From Deltaproteobacteria bacterium (GTDB lineage Bacteria; JAMCPX01): DNA of 35,671 bases. Both the position numbers and the translations under genes were made by a program. The DNA lies in contig JAMCVD010000079.1 of the NCBI GenBank assembly GCA_023381995.1, positions 1 to 35,671 of the forward strand. Reading direction: 5' to 3'. Positions 7,819 to 14,607 of this stretch are shown here, in pieces. The notes below the pieces were generated by a model. It ran no database searches. It saw only the letters and a program-made list of their open reading frames with translations, and was not told the origin of the DNA. Position 1 is the first letter of the stretch, and every line of letters starts with the position of its first letter.

Positions 7819-8946
7819 TCAGAACAGTTCCGTTACGATGCCGTCCATAACGCACATGCCTTTTGCGGTAAGGCTCAGCTTGTCGTTGTCTATCCGTATC
7901 AGGCCGTCATCCGTAAGATGTTTGAGCAACGTTTTGTTCTTCACGAGTGCTGTATCGATGCCCTTCCATGTCCTGAGGGAGAGGAATATATGCTCAAGTA
8001 TCTCTGCGTCCCTGTCCAGCACTTCGACCCTGCTTATAGGGAATGCGCTGCCGCCGTCGTTTCCGGACACCTTTCCCCTGTAGGCGGAAGGGGGGTATGC
8101 ATTCTCGTATCTCGCCTGGGCCGTCATGCCTATCCAGGGCAGTCCTGTTTTGAAAAAGCCGTGGGCGCCGGAACCTATCCCGAGGTAATCGCCGCGCTCC
8201 CAGTAGTTCATATTATGAACGGACTGAAATCCTTTTTTCGCGAAGTTGGACACCTCGTAGTGCTCGTACCCCATGCGGACCATTTCTTCATGTACCCGCA
8301 GGTAAAGCTCCTCGAATATCTCGTCGTTGAGCGGCGTGAAGCGCTTGTCCATAGACAGGGGGGTGCCCTGTTCTACCGCAAGGTAGTAGAATGAGACATG
8401 TTCCGGCCCGAGTGCCTTGACGCCGTCCAGCTCTTTCCCGATGTCCTGGGACGGAATACCGTATATGATGTCGGCATTTATATTGTGGAAGCCTGCGTTC
8501 CTTGCCTTTTCTATAGCAGAGAAAGAAGATCGGGCATCGTGGAGCCTGCCGAGCGACATTAAGACAGTGTCATCGAAAGACTGAAGTCCGATACTGAGTC
8601 GGTTGAAGCCCGCATCGTGCATGGACTTTAGCCTTTCCAAAGATGCGCTTTCCGGGTTCGCTTCTATGGTGATCTCCCTGTCGCCTTCGACCGACAGGGA
8701 CAAATACACCGCACTCAGGAGCTGCTTGAGCTGTCTGGAATCCAACAAGGACGGCGTACCTCCCCCTACGTATATGCTTTTGACCCTCCGCCCGGACAAA
8801 AACGGCCCGTAGAGCTTGAGCTCCGATCGTGCAGCCTCTATATAGGTATCAAGGTCGTTGGAGTCAGGCGTCGTGGATAGAAAACTGCAATACCTGCATT
8901 TTTTCTTGCAGTATGGTATGTGTATATAGACTGTATATGATTCCAT
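7819..8946 (-). CDS. hemW: HemW-like radical SAM protein (heme chaperone; often misannotated as coproporphyrinogen III oxidase)
   Basis: Near the N-terminus is IHIPYCKKKCRYCSF, with the CxxxCxxC cluster ligands Cys13, Cys17 and Cys20 of radical SAM enzymes in the HemN/HemW group. It is followed by the YVGGGTPS and IEANPES motifs and a C-terminal HemN-like domain. A length of 375 residues fits HemW rather than the longer HemN. HemW binds heme and an Fe-S cluster and is thought to deliver heme to acceptor proteins in the cytoplasm. I chose the ATG at 8946, because the upstream in-frame TTG (8997) would lie within the -35 to -10 region of a good promoter. The SD is the AGGA just before the ATG, in a leader of only about 7 nt. 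The sigma-factor gene follows after 24 bp. Confidence 0.9.
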   Translation of the reverse strand: MESYTVYIHIPYCKKKCRYCSFLSTTPDSNDLDTYIEAARSELKLYGPFLSGRRVKSIYVGGGTPSLLDSRQLKQLLSAVYLSLSVEGDREITIEANPESASLERLKSMHDAGFNRLSIGLQSFDDTVLMSLGRLHDARSSFSAIEKARNAGFHNINADIIYGIPSQDIGKELDGVKALGPEHVSFYYLAVEQGTPLSMDKRFTPLNDEIFEELYLRVHEEMVRMGYEHYEVSNFAKKGFQSVHNMNYWERGDYLGIGSGAHGFFKTGLPWIGMTAQARYENAYPPSAYRGKVSGNDGGSAFPISRVEVLDRDAEILEHIFLSLRTWKGIDTALVKNKTLLKHLTDDGLIRIDNDKLSLTAKGMCVMDGIVTELF

Positions 8947-8959
8947 CTTTCCTGTGCCA

Positions 8960-8988
8960 AATATAGTCTCTCTGCTGCTAATAAGCAA
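8960..8988 (-). promoter_or_regulatory. Sigma-70-like promoter of hemW
   Basis: On the minus strand, TTGCTT (8988-8983), exactly 17 nt, then TATATT (8965-8960). Predicted transcription start is about 8953, giving a leader of only some 7 nt before the hemW ATG at 8946. Confidence 0.6.
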
Positions 8989-9009
8989 GCAGCTCAATGG
9001 ATATACGGT

Positions 9010-9861
9010 ATGGATTTGTTACAACGGACACTGGAGGCCTTTTACAGGCGGTACGACTTCAAGCAGCGTATCGCCCATGATCCTGTCGAATTCCCCCACA
9101 GGTATGGGAGGCGTGCCGATAGAGAGACAGCAGGCTTTATCGCTTCCTGCCTGGCCTACGGCAGGATCGATCTGTTCAAGCCGGTGCTCGAGAGGATATT
9201 CCGTATCATGGGCCCGAGCCCTTATGGGTTCGTCCTGGACTTCGATGCCGGGAGGGACGGACGCATGTTCGACGGCATACGGTATAGGATGAATACGACG
9301 CCGGACATCGTAGCCTTTCTGCACCTGCTGTCCCGCATGCTGAACGAGTACGGCTCGCTCGGAGGATTTTTCGGCCAGGCTTTCGGTAAAGACGACCCGA
9401 ATACCATGTATGCGCTGTCGAAGTTCGTTCGGGCCTTCTATGCAGGGGACACAGCGATCGTCTATGGGAAAAGGGCGTACCCGTTCGGGCTCCTCCAGAT
9501 GCTCCCGTCGCCGGACAGGGGAGGCACCTGCAAGCGGTCCAACATGTTCCTCAGATGGATGGTAAGAAAGGACGACGGCGTCGATTTCGGACTATGGAAA
9601 TTCATACCGGCGAGCAAGCTCGTTATACCCCTTGATACGCACATAGCGAGGATCGCAAGGCACCTCGGGCTCACGGAAAGAAAGTCCATGGACATGAAGA
9701 CCGCCATAGATATTACGGAGCGCCTCAAGCGCTTCGATCCAGCGGACCCCGTCAAGTATGACTTCGCGCTCTGCCATCTCGGCATCTCGGGCAAATGTCC
9801 CCCAAAGCGCTCCCGGCTCTCGTGTCTTTCCTGCTCGTTGAAGGACGTGTGCGTCCGGTGA
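9010..9861 (+). CDS. DUF2400 / TIGR02757 family protein
   Basis: This 283-residue soluble protein matches the conserved bacterial family TIGR02757 (DUF2400). It has the N-terminal pattern with FPHRY and FIASCLAYGR, the central LLQMLPSPDRGGTCKRSNMF, the MVRKDDGVDFGLW segment and IPLDTHIARIARHLGL. The last segments resemble the helix-hairpin-helix/Asp region of HhH-GPD DNA glycosylases. The C-terminal cysteines (CHLGISGKCPPKR...CLSCSLKDVC) may bind a metal or Fe-S cluster, as in EndoIII-like enzymes. A DNA-repair-like activity is inference; the family is not well characterised to my knowledge. It is divergent from hemW with 63 bp between starts. The stop codon is almost directly joined to the 3' end of an IS remnant on the other strand. 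Confidence 0.85.
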   Translation: MDLLQRTLEAFYRRYDFKQRIAHDPVEFPHRYGRRADRETAGFIASCLAYGRIDLFKPVLERIFRIMGPSPYGFVLDFDAGRDGRMFDGIRYRMNTTPDIVAFLHLLSRMLNEYGSLGGFFGQAFGKDDPNTMYALSKFVRAFYAGDTAIVYGKRAYPFGLLQMLPSPDRGGTCKRSNMFLRWMVRKDDGVDFGLWKFIPASKLVIPLDTHIARIARHLGLTERKSMDMKTAIDITERLKRFDPADPVKYDFALCHLGISGKCPPKRSRLSCLSCSLKDVCVR

Positions 9862-9867
9862 CGCAGG

Positions 9868-10395
9868 CTGTTTGACGGTTAAAGCATCGAGCAGTTTCCC
9901 GTTATGCCAGCATCGTATCCCGGCAAGTCCTTTTTCGATATCAGGATAGATTCTCATATAGCGTTCTCAAACCGTACTATCGGTATTTCCCCGATGGTAC
10001 TGTGCCGTTGTCTGTGGTTGTATCTCTTGACCTCATAGAGTAAGACCTCCTGTGCAGATGCAAGGGTCTTGATGTTGTTCCGTGCACAGGCTCTGACGAG
10101 CCTGTCCTGCAGCCATTGATACGGGCGCTCTATTTTGCCCTTTGCCTGGGGAGACAGGGCATAGACTATGGTTACGTTGCAATCCTCAAGGATCTGTTTC
10201 CATTGCGGTGATACCTCATCCGTGATCTTGTGAGGGTCTCTCCAGATACTATCCTGCCCCTGTACAAACCTGAATATGGAATGATTATCGGTATAGTAAC
10301 GAAGCGGTAATCAAATACCACTTGTTTTCTGTATAGGGCGCCCATAAATGATGGGAGCTGTAGAATATGGCGCACTTTTGAACTTTACATGACAA
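9868..10395 (-). pseudogene. Decayed DDE integrase-type transposase remnant
   Basis: Three minus-strand fragments of one integrase-core transposase are visible in different frames. From about 10395 to 10306 there is SSHHLWAPYTENKWYLIT. From 10304 to 9954 there is a continuous piece from YYTDNHSIFRF through PQAKGKIERPYQWLQDR and RYNHRQRHSTIGEIP to a stop at 9954. From 9957 to 9868 there is MRIYPDIEKGLAGIRCW...LTVKQ. In intact relatives as I recall them, several tens of residues lie between KWYLIT and YYTDNH, and again between the RF(E/Q) segment and the RIYPD segment, so at least two internal deletions seem to have occurred. The N-terminal helix-turn-helix region is also missing. The catalytic Asp of TDN and Glu of KIERP remain, but the gene cannot encode an active enzyme. 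Confidence 0.8.
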
Positions 10396-10433
10396 GTCTG
10401 AAATTCCTCCCTCTTGACAAATACCTTGTCATG
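10388..10433. repeat. Inverted repeat at the end of the IS remnant
   Basis: CATGACAAG (10388-10396) is repeated inverted as CTTGTCATG (10425-10433). A further copy of the core, TTGACAA, lies at 10414-10420. These look like transposase-binding or terminal sequences of the decayed element. Confidence 0.45.
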
Positions 10434-10499
10434 TCGTAAAAGGTAGCCGATACTGGAAACCTACTCCTGTCGTATGTGACCTCTGGATGCAGAACTGGA

Positions 10500-10521
10500 G
10501 GGGCGATTCACGAATCGCCCC
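10500..10521. repeat. Perfect palindrome, REP/MITE-like
   Basis: GGGGCGATTC (10500-10509) and GAATCGCCCC (10512-10521) form a 10-bp perfect inverted repeat with 2 central bases. It has no T-run on either side, so it is not a canonical terminator. Similar GGGGCGATTC palindromes occur as dispersed intergenic repeats in various genomes, but only one copy was noticed in this window. Confidence 0.45.
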
Positions 10522-10542
10522 CGATGAAAGATTTGATTTAAT

Positions 10543-10560
10543 CCCCGGGAACGGGGTTTT
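10543..10560 (+). terminator. Weak terminator-like hairpin
   Basis: CCCCG (10543-10547), loop GGAA, CGGGG (10552-10556), followed by TTTT. The stem is only 5 bp. Confidence 0.3.
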
Positions 10561-10589
10561 AAATAGAAACAGTTTGAATAGGAGGCTCT

Positions 10590-10631
10590 ATGAAGACGGT
10601 AAAAGGCGTGTGTTTCACACACACACACCGT
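10590..10631 (+). pseudogene. Orphan 5' gene start cut by the IS4-family element
   Basis: A good SD (AGGAGG, 10580-10585) precedes an ATG at 10590 by 4 nt. The frame reads MKTVKGVCFTHTHR and then enters the left inverted repeat of the IS at 10632, terminating shortly inside it. The IS boundary falls on a codon boundary here and also at the right side (11956). Precise removal of 10632-11956 would therefore fuse this start in frame to the truncated ORF on the other side. The 14 residues do not look like a signal peptide, which the downstream anchored protein should have, so material may also have been lost. Confidence 0.45.
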
Positions 10632-10651
10632 CACTACTGTCCCAATGTTAA
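10632..10651 (+). repeat. Left terminal inverted repeat of the IS4-family element
   Basis: It reads CACTACTGTCCCAATGTTAA and matches 18 of 20 bases to the inverted sequence at 11937-11956. Confidence 0.85.
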
Positions 10652-11814
10652 GTAAATAAATTCAACTGGTTATGCATACCACATACTTGCTCTTCCCAAT
10701 CTATGTTTGTAAGTATCTGAGAGATCGGTATTTTCTCAAAAAGTGTTACACTCAAAATCTGTAGAATTGTATAAAGGCTGTGTTCCAGTTTCAGTTGTTT
10801 CTTTATAATAGCCACCAGCACATAAACTGAGATTGCAATCCATATTTGAGTTTTCACTGCATTGTCTGTAGTGCCGTAAAACGCCTTGATTCTCAGGTGT
10901 TGTTTTATCCATTTAAAGAACAATTCTATTTGCCAGCGACATTTATAAAGCTGAGCAATTGTCAACGCAGGTAATGTGAAATTGTTGCTTAAAAAGATTA
11001 TTCCTCTGTTATTTTCTGTATCAAAGAAACGAATCCTACGCAGATGCTGTGGATAATCTTTTCTTGCATAAAAACCTTTGACTACGATAATTTGATCGGA
11101 TTGCACGCCCGTGGTTTTGTCAACGCGCTGAGAATAAAGACGCTTAAAATTAAAATTGCTTTTCGTACGAGTTACAAAGAATGCCAAAGATTGGTTGACC
11201 CTGTAAAGGCGGGCGAAATCCAGGTAACCACGATCCATTATATAAATCGCACCGGCTTCCATAATAAGCTCATCAAGAATATTGACATCGTGAACTTTAC
11301 CATTTGTTATCTTGATAACAGTGGGTATATTCCCTCGTAAATCTAAAAGTGTATGCATCTTCACAGCGCCTTTCCCTTTACGGAATTTAGCCCACAGAAA
11401 CAATGAAAGGCAAAGATCGATAGTAGTAGCATCCAGTGCAAAAGTTGTTTGTTTGAGTTCCAATCCGAAGTCATCGTTGGAATACAAGGCTCGTGCGGTC
11501 TGGATAAGCACTTGAGCAAAGTCAGCATAGATTCGCCAGTCCCTTGTTTCATTAGCATGAGCCAGAGTATTGCGAGCAACTTTGCCTCGTATACCCATGT
11601 GATAAAGTTTGTGCTTTGTTACTCGCAGACATGTCTCAATATCTCGTAGGCTTTCTCGAAATGTTAGTTGGGCAAATGCCATGCAGAGATATTGATCCCA
11701 GCATGAAAAACTCTTTACTTTGTAATTGCCACCATACCGTTCTACACATTTGCGAAACTCATAACTTGGAATAAAATCCATAAGCTGAGAAAAAATGGTT
11801 GTTCCAGTATTCAT
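10648..11814 (-). CDS. IS4-family DDE transposase
   Basis: The transposase has 388 residues and is full length, with an N-terminal DUF4372-like region (FSQLMDFIPSYEFRKCVERY) followed by the RNase H-like catalytic core. The DDE residues are visible: Asp in FALDATTIDL, Asp in YIMDRGYLDF, and Glu in the IS4 signature Y-x2-R-x3-E-x6-K (YKCRWQIELFFKWIK). The start ATG at 11814 has SD AAAGGAG. It catalyses cut-and-paste movement of its own element. The reading frame is intact, so the copy may be active or recently acquired. Its AT-rich codon use differs from the surrounding genes. Confidence 0.95.
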   Translation of the reverse strand: MNTGTTIFSQLMDFIPSYEFRKCVERYGGNYKVKSFSCWDQYLCMAFAQLTFRESLRDIETCLRVTKHKLYHMGIRGKVARNTLAHANETRDWRIYADFAQVLIQTARALYSNDDFGLELKQTTFALDATTIDLCLSLFLWAKFRKGKGAVKMHTLLDLRGNIPTVIKITNGKVHDVNILDELIMEAGAIYIMDRGYLDFARLYRVNQSLAFFVTRTKSNFNFKRLYSQRVDKTTGVQSDQIIVVKGFYARKDYPQHLRRIRFFDTENNRGIIFLSNNFTLPALTIAQLYKCRWQIELFFKWIKQHLRIKAFYGTTDNAVKTQIWIAISVYVLVAIIKKQLKLEHSLYTILQILSVTLFEKIPISQILTNIDWEEQVCGMHNQLNLFT

Positions 11815-11936
11815 AAGCCATCTCCTTTTGTATTGCTACAAAAGTATGACTTAAAAGCATTCCCAAGCTCAAATCGATAAAAATCATTTTTGCCCTATAC
11901 TCTATTACTTTTAATATGTTACCGTGCTTTGATGAT

Positions 11937-11956
11937 TGAACGTTGGGACAGTAGTG
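11937..11956 (-). repeat. Right terminal inverted repeat of the IS4-family element
   Basis: It reads inward as CACTACTGTCCCAACGTTCA. The adjoining surface-protein ORF runs straight out of this repeat. Confidence 0.85.
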
Positions 11957-12487
11957 GGAGGTAATAATATTTATGCACAAGTTTCCTTTTATTATCCAGA
12001 TGGTACCCCTTGTGGTGAATCTCCCGTTATTTCTCTGAACAATCCATCTTCCTATCAATCCTATGCAGTTTATCCAGGGTGTACTACTATTGTACCAGGA
12101 TACAATCAAGGATGTGCTGTGTATAATGCTGAAAACGACATCTCAGGATGTACTTATGGACAAGTATATTATAATGTTCAGACATGGGGAACATCTACCA
12201 ATGTATTAAATTCCAAAGCAGATGGCCCAGTAGAATATTTTACCTTATTGAACCCAAATCCACCAGGGAATGGACAGAGTGGAGGAACTTTGGGAGGATC
12301 TACGGGAGGAATTGTGACAGGAACTGTGGTAACGTCGACTTGTACGACTGGCTGCACGCCGGGTCAATGTAGTAATAGTACAGTTCCTTTTCCACCATCG
12401 GTAACTGTTACCAATATACTGGTGCTATTTGTGCCGTTCATGTTCATATTCTTCGTAAAGAGACGGATGGGAAAGAAGAAGCGGTAA
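11957..12487 (+). pseudogene. 3' part of a surface/secreted protein gene with C-terminal membrane anchor, truncated by the IS
   Basis: The open frame enters from the right IS repeat and gives 176 residues beyond the IS boundary; the only start codon near the 5' end is a TTG within the IS repeat. The protein is Tyr-, Ser- and Gly-rich with several Cys (TGCTPGQCSNS). It has a Gly-rich spacer and a C-terminal hydrophobic helix (ILVLFVPFMFIFFV) followed by RRMGKKKR. That pattern of helix plus basic tail is typical of C-terminally anchored or sorted exported proteins, but I do not recognise a named sorting signal such as PEP-CTERM. No N-terminal signal peptide is present, so the 5' end has been lost or lies beyond the IS. 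The lipoprotein gene follows 18 bp downstream. Confidence 0.65.
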
Positions 12488-12505
12488 TACTTCTGAGGCC
12501 AGAAG

Positions 12506-13372
12506 ATGAAAGAAGTGTCTCTTATGAGAATCTTACGCTTCATTACTATTGTTATGGTGATAGCGTCTGTGGCTGGGTGTGGGAGCAACTCCAAGAGTTA
12601 CACCGCCTACACGTACACTGTAGGCAAGTGGCCCGCCGACATAGCCATAGACGCATCCGGTAATGTCTGGGTTGCGAATTTTAACTGTATAGGGAACGGT
12701 TCTGCTGTAACTGAATTGAGTTCCACAGGCGTAATCATTGGAACCTACGCAGTTGACGACCTCTACGCACATAGCATAGCGATAGATGCACTCGGCAATG
12801 TTTGGGTTTTAACCAGGACGGGGGTAACCAAATTAAGCCCTACAGGTTCACTTGTTGGAATATACGATGCAGGTTTCTTCCCAGGGGATAGAGCGATAGA
12901 TAGTTCAGGTCATCTCTGGCTAACTAATTTCCTCGAGGGCAAAATAACCAAATTAGACTCTACGGGTGTAACCATTGGGACGTATCGTGTAGGGGATAAT
13001 CCAGCTGGCATAGCAATAGATTCAAAAGGCAATGTCTGGGTTTCACGTCAAGATAATAATACAGTAAACGAATTAAGCTCTACAGGTATAACCATTGGGA
13101 CGTATGGTGTCGGTGTTACTCCAGCCGCCATAGCGATAGATTCAAAAGGCAATGTCTGGGTAACGAATAATGGAAGTGACACTGTAACCGAATTAAGTCC
13201 AGCAGGTACCACTATAGGGACTTATGCAGTTGGCCCAACCATGACCGGCATAGCGATAGATTCAAAAGGCAACGTCTGGGTTGCGAATTACAGGGGTAAC
13301 ATTGTAACCGAATTGGTTGGTGTAGCCAAGGGCCCTCAGTACTTCCCATACACCGGCCCCCAATGGCCGTGA
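12506..13372 (+). CDS. Lipoprotein with six-repeat NHL/streptogramin-lyase-like beta-propeller
   Basis: This 288-residue protein has a lipoprotein signal (IVMVIASVAGC, with Cys as the likely lipidated residue). The rest is six repeats of about 40 residues built on the pattern AIDSKGNVWV...VTELSSTG..IGTYAVG. These resemble the Vgb/NHL blades of streptogramin lyase-like propellers. Lyase activity is not implied; such domains mostly act in binding. The DNA of the last three repeats is nearly identical at 120-bp intervals (from about 13009, 13129 and 13249), pointing to recent duplication. ATG 12506 has GAGG at 7 nt; ATG 12524 is an alternative with a weaker SD. It is probably cotranscribed with the truncated upstream gene. 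Base composition is more AT-rich than the core genes. Confidence 0.8.
   Translation: MKEVSLMRILRFITIVMVIASVAGCGSNSKSYTAYTYTVGKWPADIAIDASGNVWVANFNCIGNGSAVTELSSTGVIIGTYAVDDLYAHSIAIDALGNVWVLTRTGVTKLSPTGSLVGIYDAGFFPGDRAIDSSGHLWLTNFLEGKITKLDSTGVTIGTYRVGDNPAGIAIDSKGNVWVSRQDNNTVNELSSTGITIGTYGVGVTPAAIAIDSKGNVWVTNNGSDTVTELSPAGTTIGTYAVGPTMTGIAIDSKGNVWVANYRGNIVTELVGVAKGPQYFPYTGPQWP
13009..13284 (+). repeat. 120-bp tandem repeats inside the beta-propeller gene
   Basis: The segment CATAGC(A/G)ATAGATTCAAAA and its continuation recurs at about 13009, 13129 and 13249 with very few differences, in register with the protein blades. Earlier blades are more diverged. Confidence 0.75.
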
Positions 13373-13480
13373 AATAGCTCGATACAGGTAATCGCTCATA
13401 CTGGTACAGCTTTTTTGCTATCTTATTCCCTGAAACGGGGGATCACTCCGCGGTAAAACAGAAGCAGGGTCCGGATTCTG

Positions 13481-13509
13481 TTGGATAATAGGGAAAGATA
13501 TGTTATCTT
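13481..13509 (+). promoter_or_regulatory. Candidate promoter of the lysA-dap operon
   Basis: TTGGAT (13481-13486), 17 nt, then TATCTT (13504-13509). It would start transcription about 6 nt before the ATG at 13522. A near-palindrome GGAAAGATA/TATCTTTTCC (13492-13513) overlaps the -10 and could be an operator. Both assignments are tentative. Confidence 0.35.
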
Positions 13510-13521
13510 TTCCAATTATCT

Positions 13522-14607
13522 ATGTCGTATAGACTTTTTGACAAACGGGCAGACGTCATGCGCCGGGCCCTTTTCTCCACGCTGTGCCTGCTTATGGCCG
13601 TTACACTGGCCCCGCGGTGCGGCCTGAAGGCGTCCCCGGTGCCGTACCCGCTTGCAAAGCCCGTAGCGATAAACGATCTTACAGCACTGGCAAGGGGGAA
13701 CGGCGTGATGCTGTCATGGACGATTCCGGACAAAAACACCGATGGGACCGCGCTGAAAGACATAAAAGGCTTCAACCTTGTAAGGTCCGCTATCCCTATA
13801 AAGGACATCGATACGGGCAAAAAAGAGGTCTATAAGCAATGGCGGTACGACTATAGGCCCGGTGAGCGCTACACGACGGTGAAAGATATGGATTTGAACT
13901 ACCGGGTCAGGTATTCCTACCTGGTGTTTACGGTCACGAAGAACGATATCGTGAGCGACTCGTCCAACACCGCGGTCGTCTCCTGGGACAAGCCCTTTCT
14001 CAAGCCATCCGGCATACGCGCAAAGTCCGGCGATCACTTCGTAGAGCTTTCATGGCTCTCCCCGACCGCGTACATCGACGGCTCCAGGATAAACAAGACC
14101 GTGTATTACAACGTCTACAGGAGCCCGAAGATGGGAGATTTCCCCCTGTTCCCCATAAATCCGGCACTGATATCTGGAACGACATACATCGACGGCGATC
14201 TGAAGAACGACGTCCCTTATTTTTACGAGGTAACGAGCGTGTCGAAGGTGCACGACACGCCCATAGAGAGCGTACCGTCCTCCCAGATCATCGCCGTGCC
14301 CGCTGACCTCGTATCGCCCGCGAGGCCCTATGGGGTCTCGGCCGCGCCGTTGAATGGGGGGATCGCGCTGAGCTGGGAGCCGAACACGGAGTCGAACGTC
14401 ATGGGGTACTATGTGTACAGGGAGTCGGGGAACGGCAAAGGCTTCGTCCGCGTCAATGCACGGCCGATATCCGGCACCACATATGTAGACACAGGGGCGC
14501 GCACCGGGTATACTACATACCACATAACGGCCGTCGATGATTCCCGGCAACACAACGAGAGCGCACCATCGGAAAACTATACAATACTTTACAGGAGAGG
14601 AAGATGA
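13522..14607 (+). CDS. Fibronectin type III domain lipoprotein at the head of the lysine operon
   Basis: The protein has 361 residues from the ATG at 13522, or 349 from the ATG at 13558. The N-terminus has Arg residues, a hydrophobic core (ALFSTLCLLMAVTLAP) and RCGLKASPVPYP, which resembles the CGxKG...P lipoprotein start commonly found in genes beside lysA. The Arg before the Cys is atypical for a lipobox. Three or so fnIII-like modules follow, each with DL.A...GDxVxLSW and xVYRS patterns (VMLSWTIPD near 60, VELSWLSP near 165, IALSWEPN near 275). An outer-membrane or periplasmic binding role is inferred. Its TGA overlaps the lysA ATG by 4 bp, so the two are translationally coupled. No SD is seen at either start. 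Confidence 0.8.
   Translation: MSYRLFDKRADVMRRALFSTLCLLMAVTLAPRCGLKASPVPYPLAKPVAINDLTALARGNGVMLSWTIPDKNTDGTALKDIKGFNLVRSAIPIKDIDTGKKEVYKQWRYDYRPGERYTTVKDMDLNYRVRYSYLVFTVTKNDIVSDSSNTAVVSWDKPFLKPSGIRAKSGDHFVELSWLSPTAYIDGSRINKTVYYNVYRSPKMGDFPLFPINPALISGTTYIDGDLKNDVPYFYEVTSVSKVHDTPIESVPSSQIIAVPADLVSPARPYGVSAAPLNGGIALSWEPNTESNVMGYYVYRESGNGKGFVRVNARPISGTTYVDTGARTGYTTYHITAVDDSRQHNESAPSENYTILYRRGR

Larger units (their letters stand above)
10396..10631. other. Non-coding stretch between the two transposable elements
   Basis: It holds the outer part of the decayed element, a palindrome (10500-10521), a small hairpin with a T-run (10543-10560) and an orphan SD plus start codon (10580-10592). Otherwise I see no gene. 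Confidence 0.6.
10632..11956 (-). mobile_element. IS4-family insertion sequence, 1325 bp, structurally complete
   Basis: The ends are imperfect 20-bp terminal inverted repeats. The left is 10632-10651, starting CACTACTGTCCCAA. The right is 11937-11956 and reads the same inward, with 18 of 20 matching. The element contains one transposase gene whose stop codon lies inside the left repeat. The flanks (ACACACCGT on the left, GGAGGTAAT on the right) show no target-site duplication, suggesting a later deletion or recombination at one side, or an unusual insertion. Confidence 0.85.

Noticed and set aside
8947-8997. Upstream TTG start for hemW
   Set aside because: It would place the start inside the promoter, and the extra residues do not belong to the family's usual N-terminus.
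13009-13284. CRISPR-like array
   Set aside because: The 120-bp repeats are in frame, contiguous and encode protein blades; there are no spacers or cas genes.
13373-13521. Lysine riboswitch before the lysA-dap operon
   Set aside because: The gap is too short for the L box and I could not find its conserved elements; the promoter candidate sits next to the start codon.
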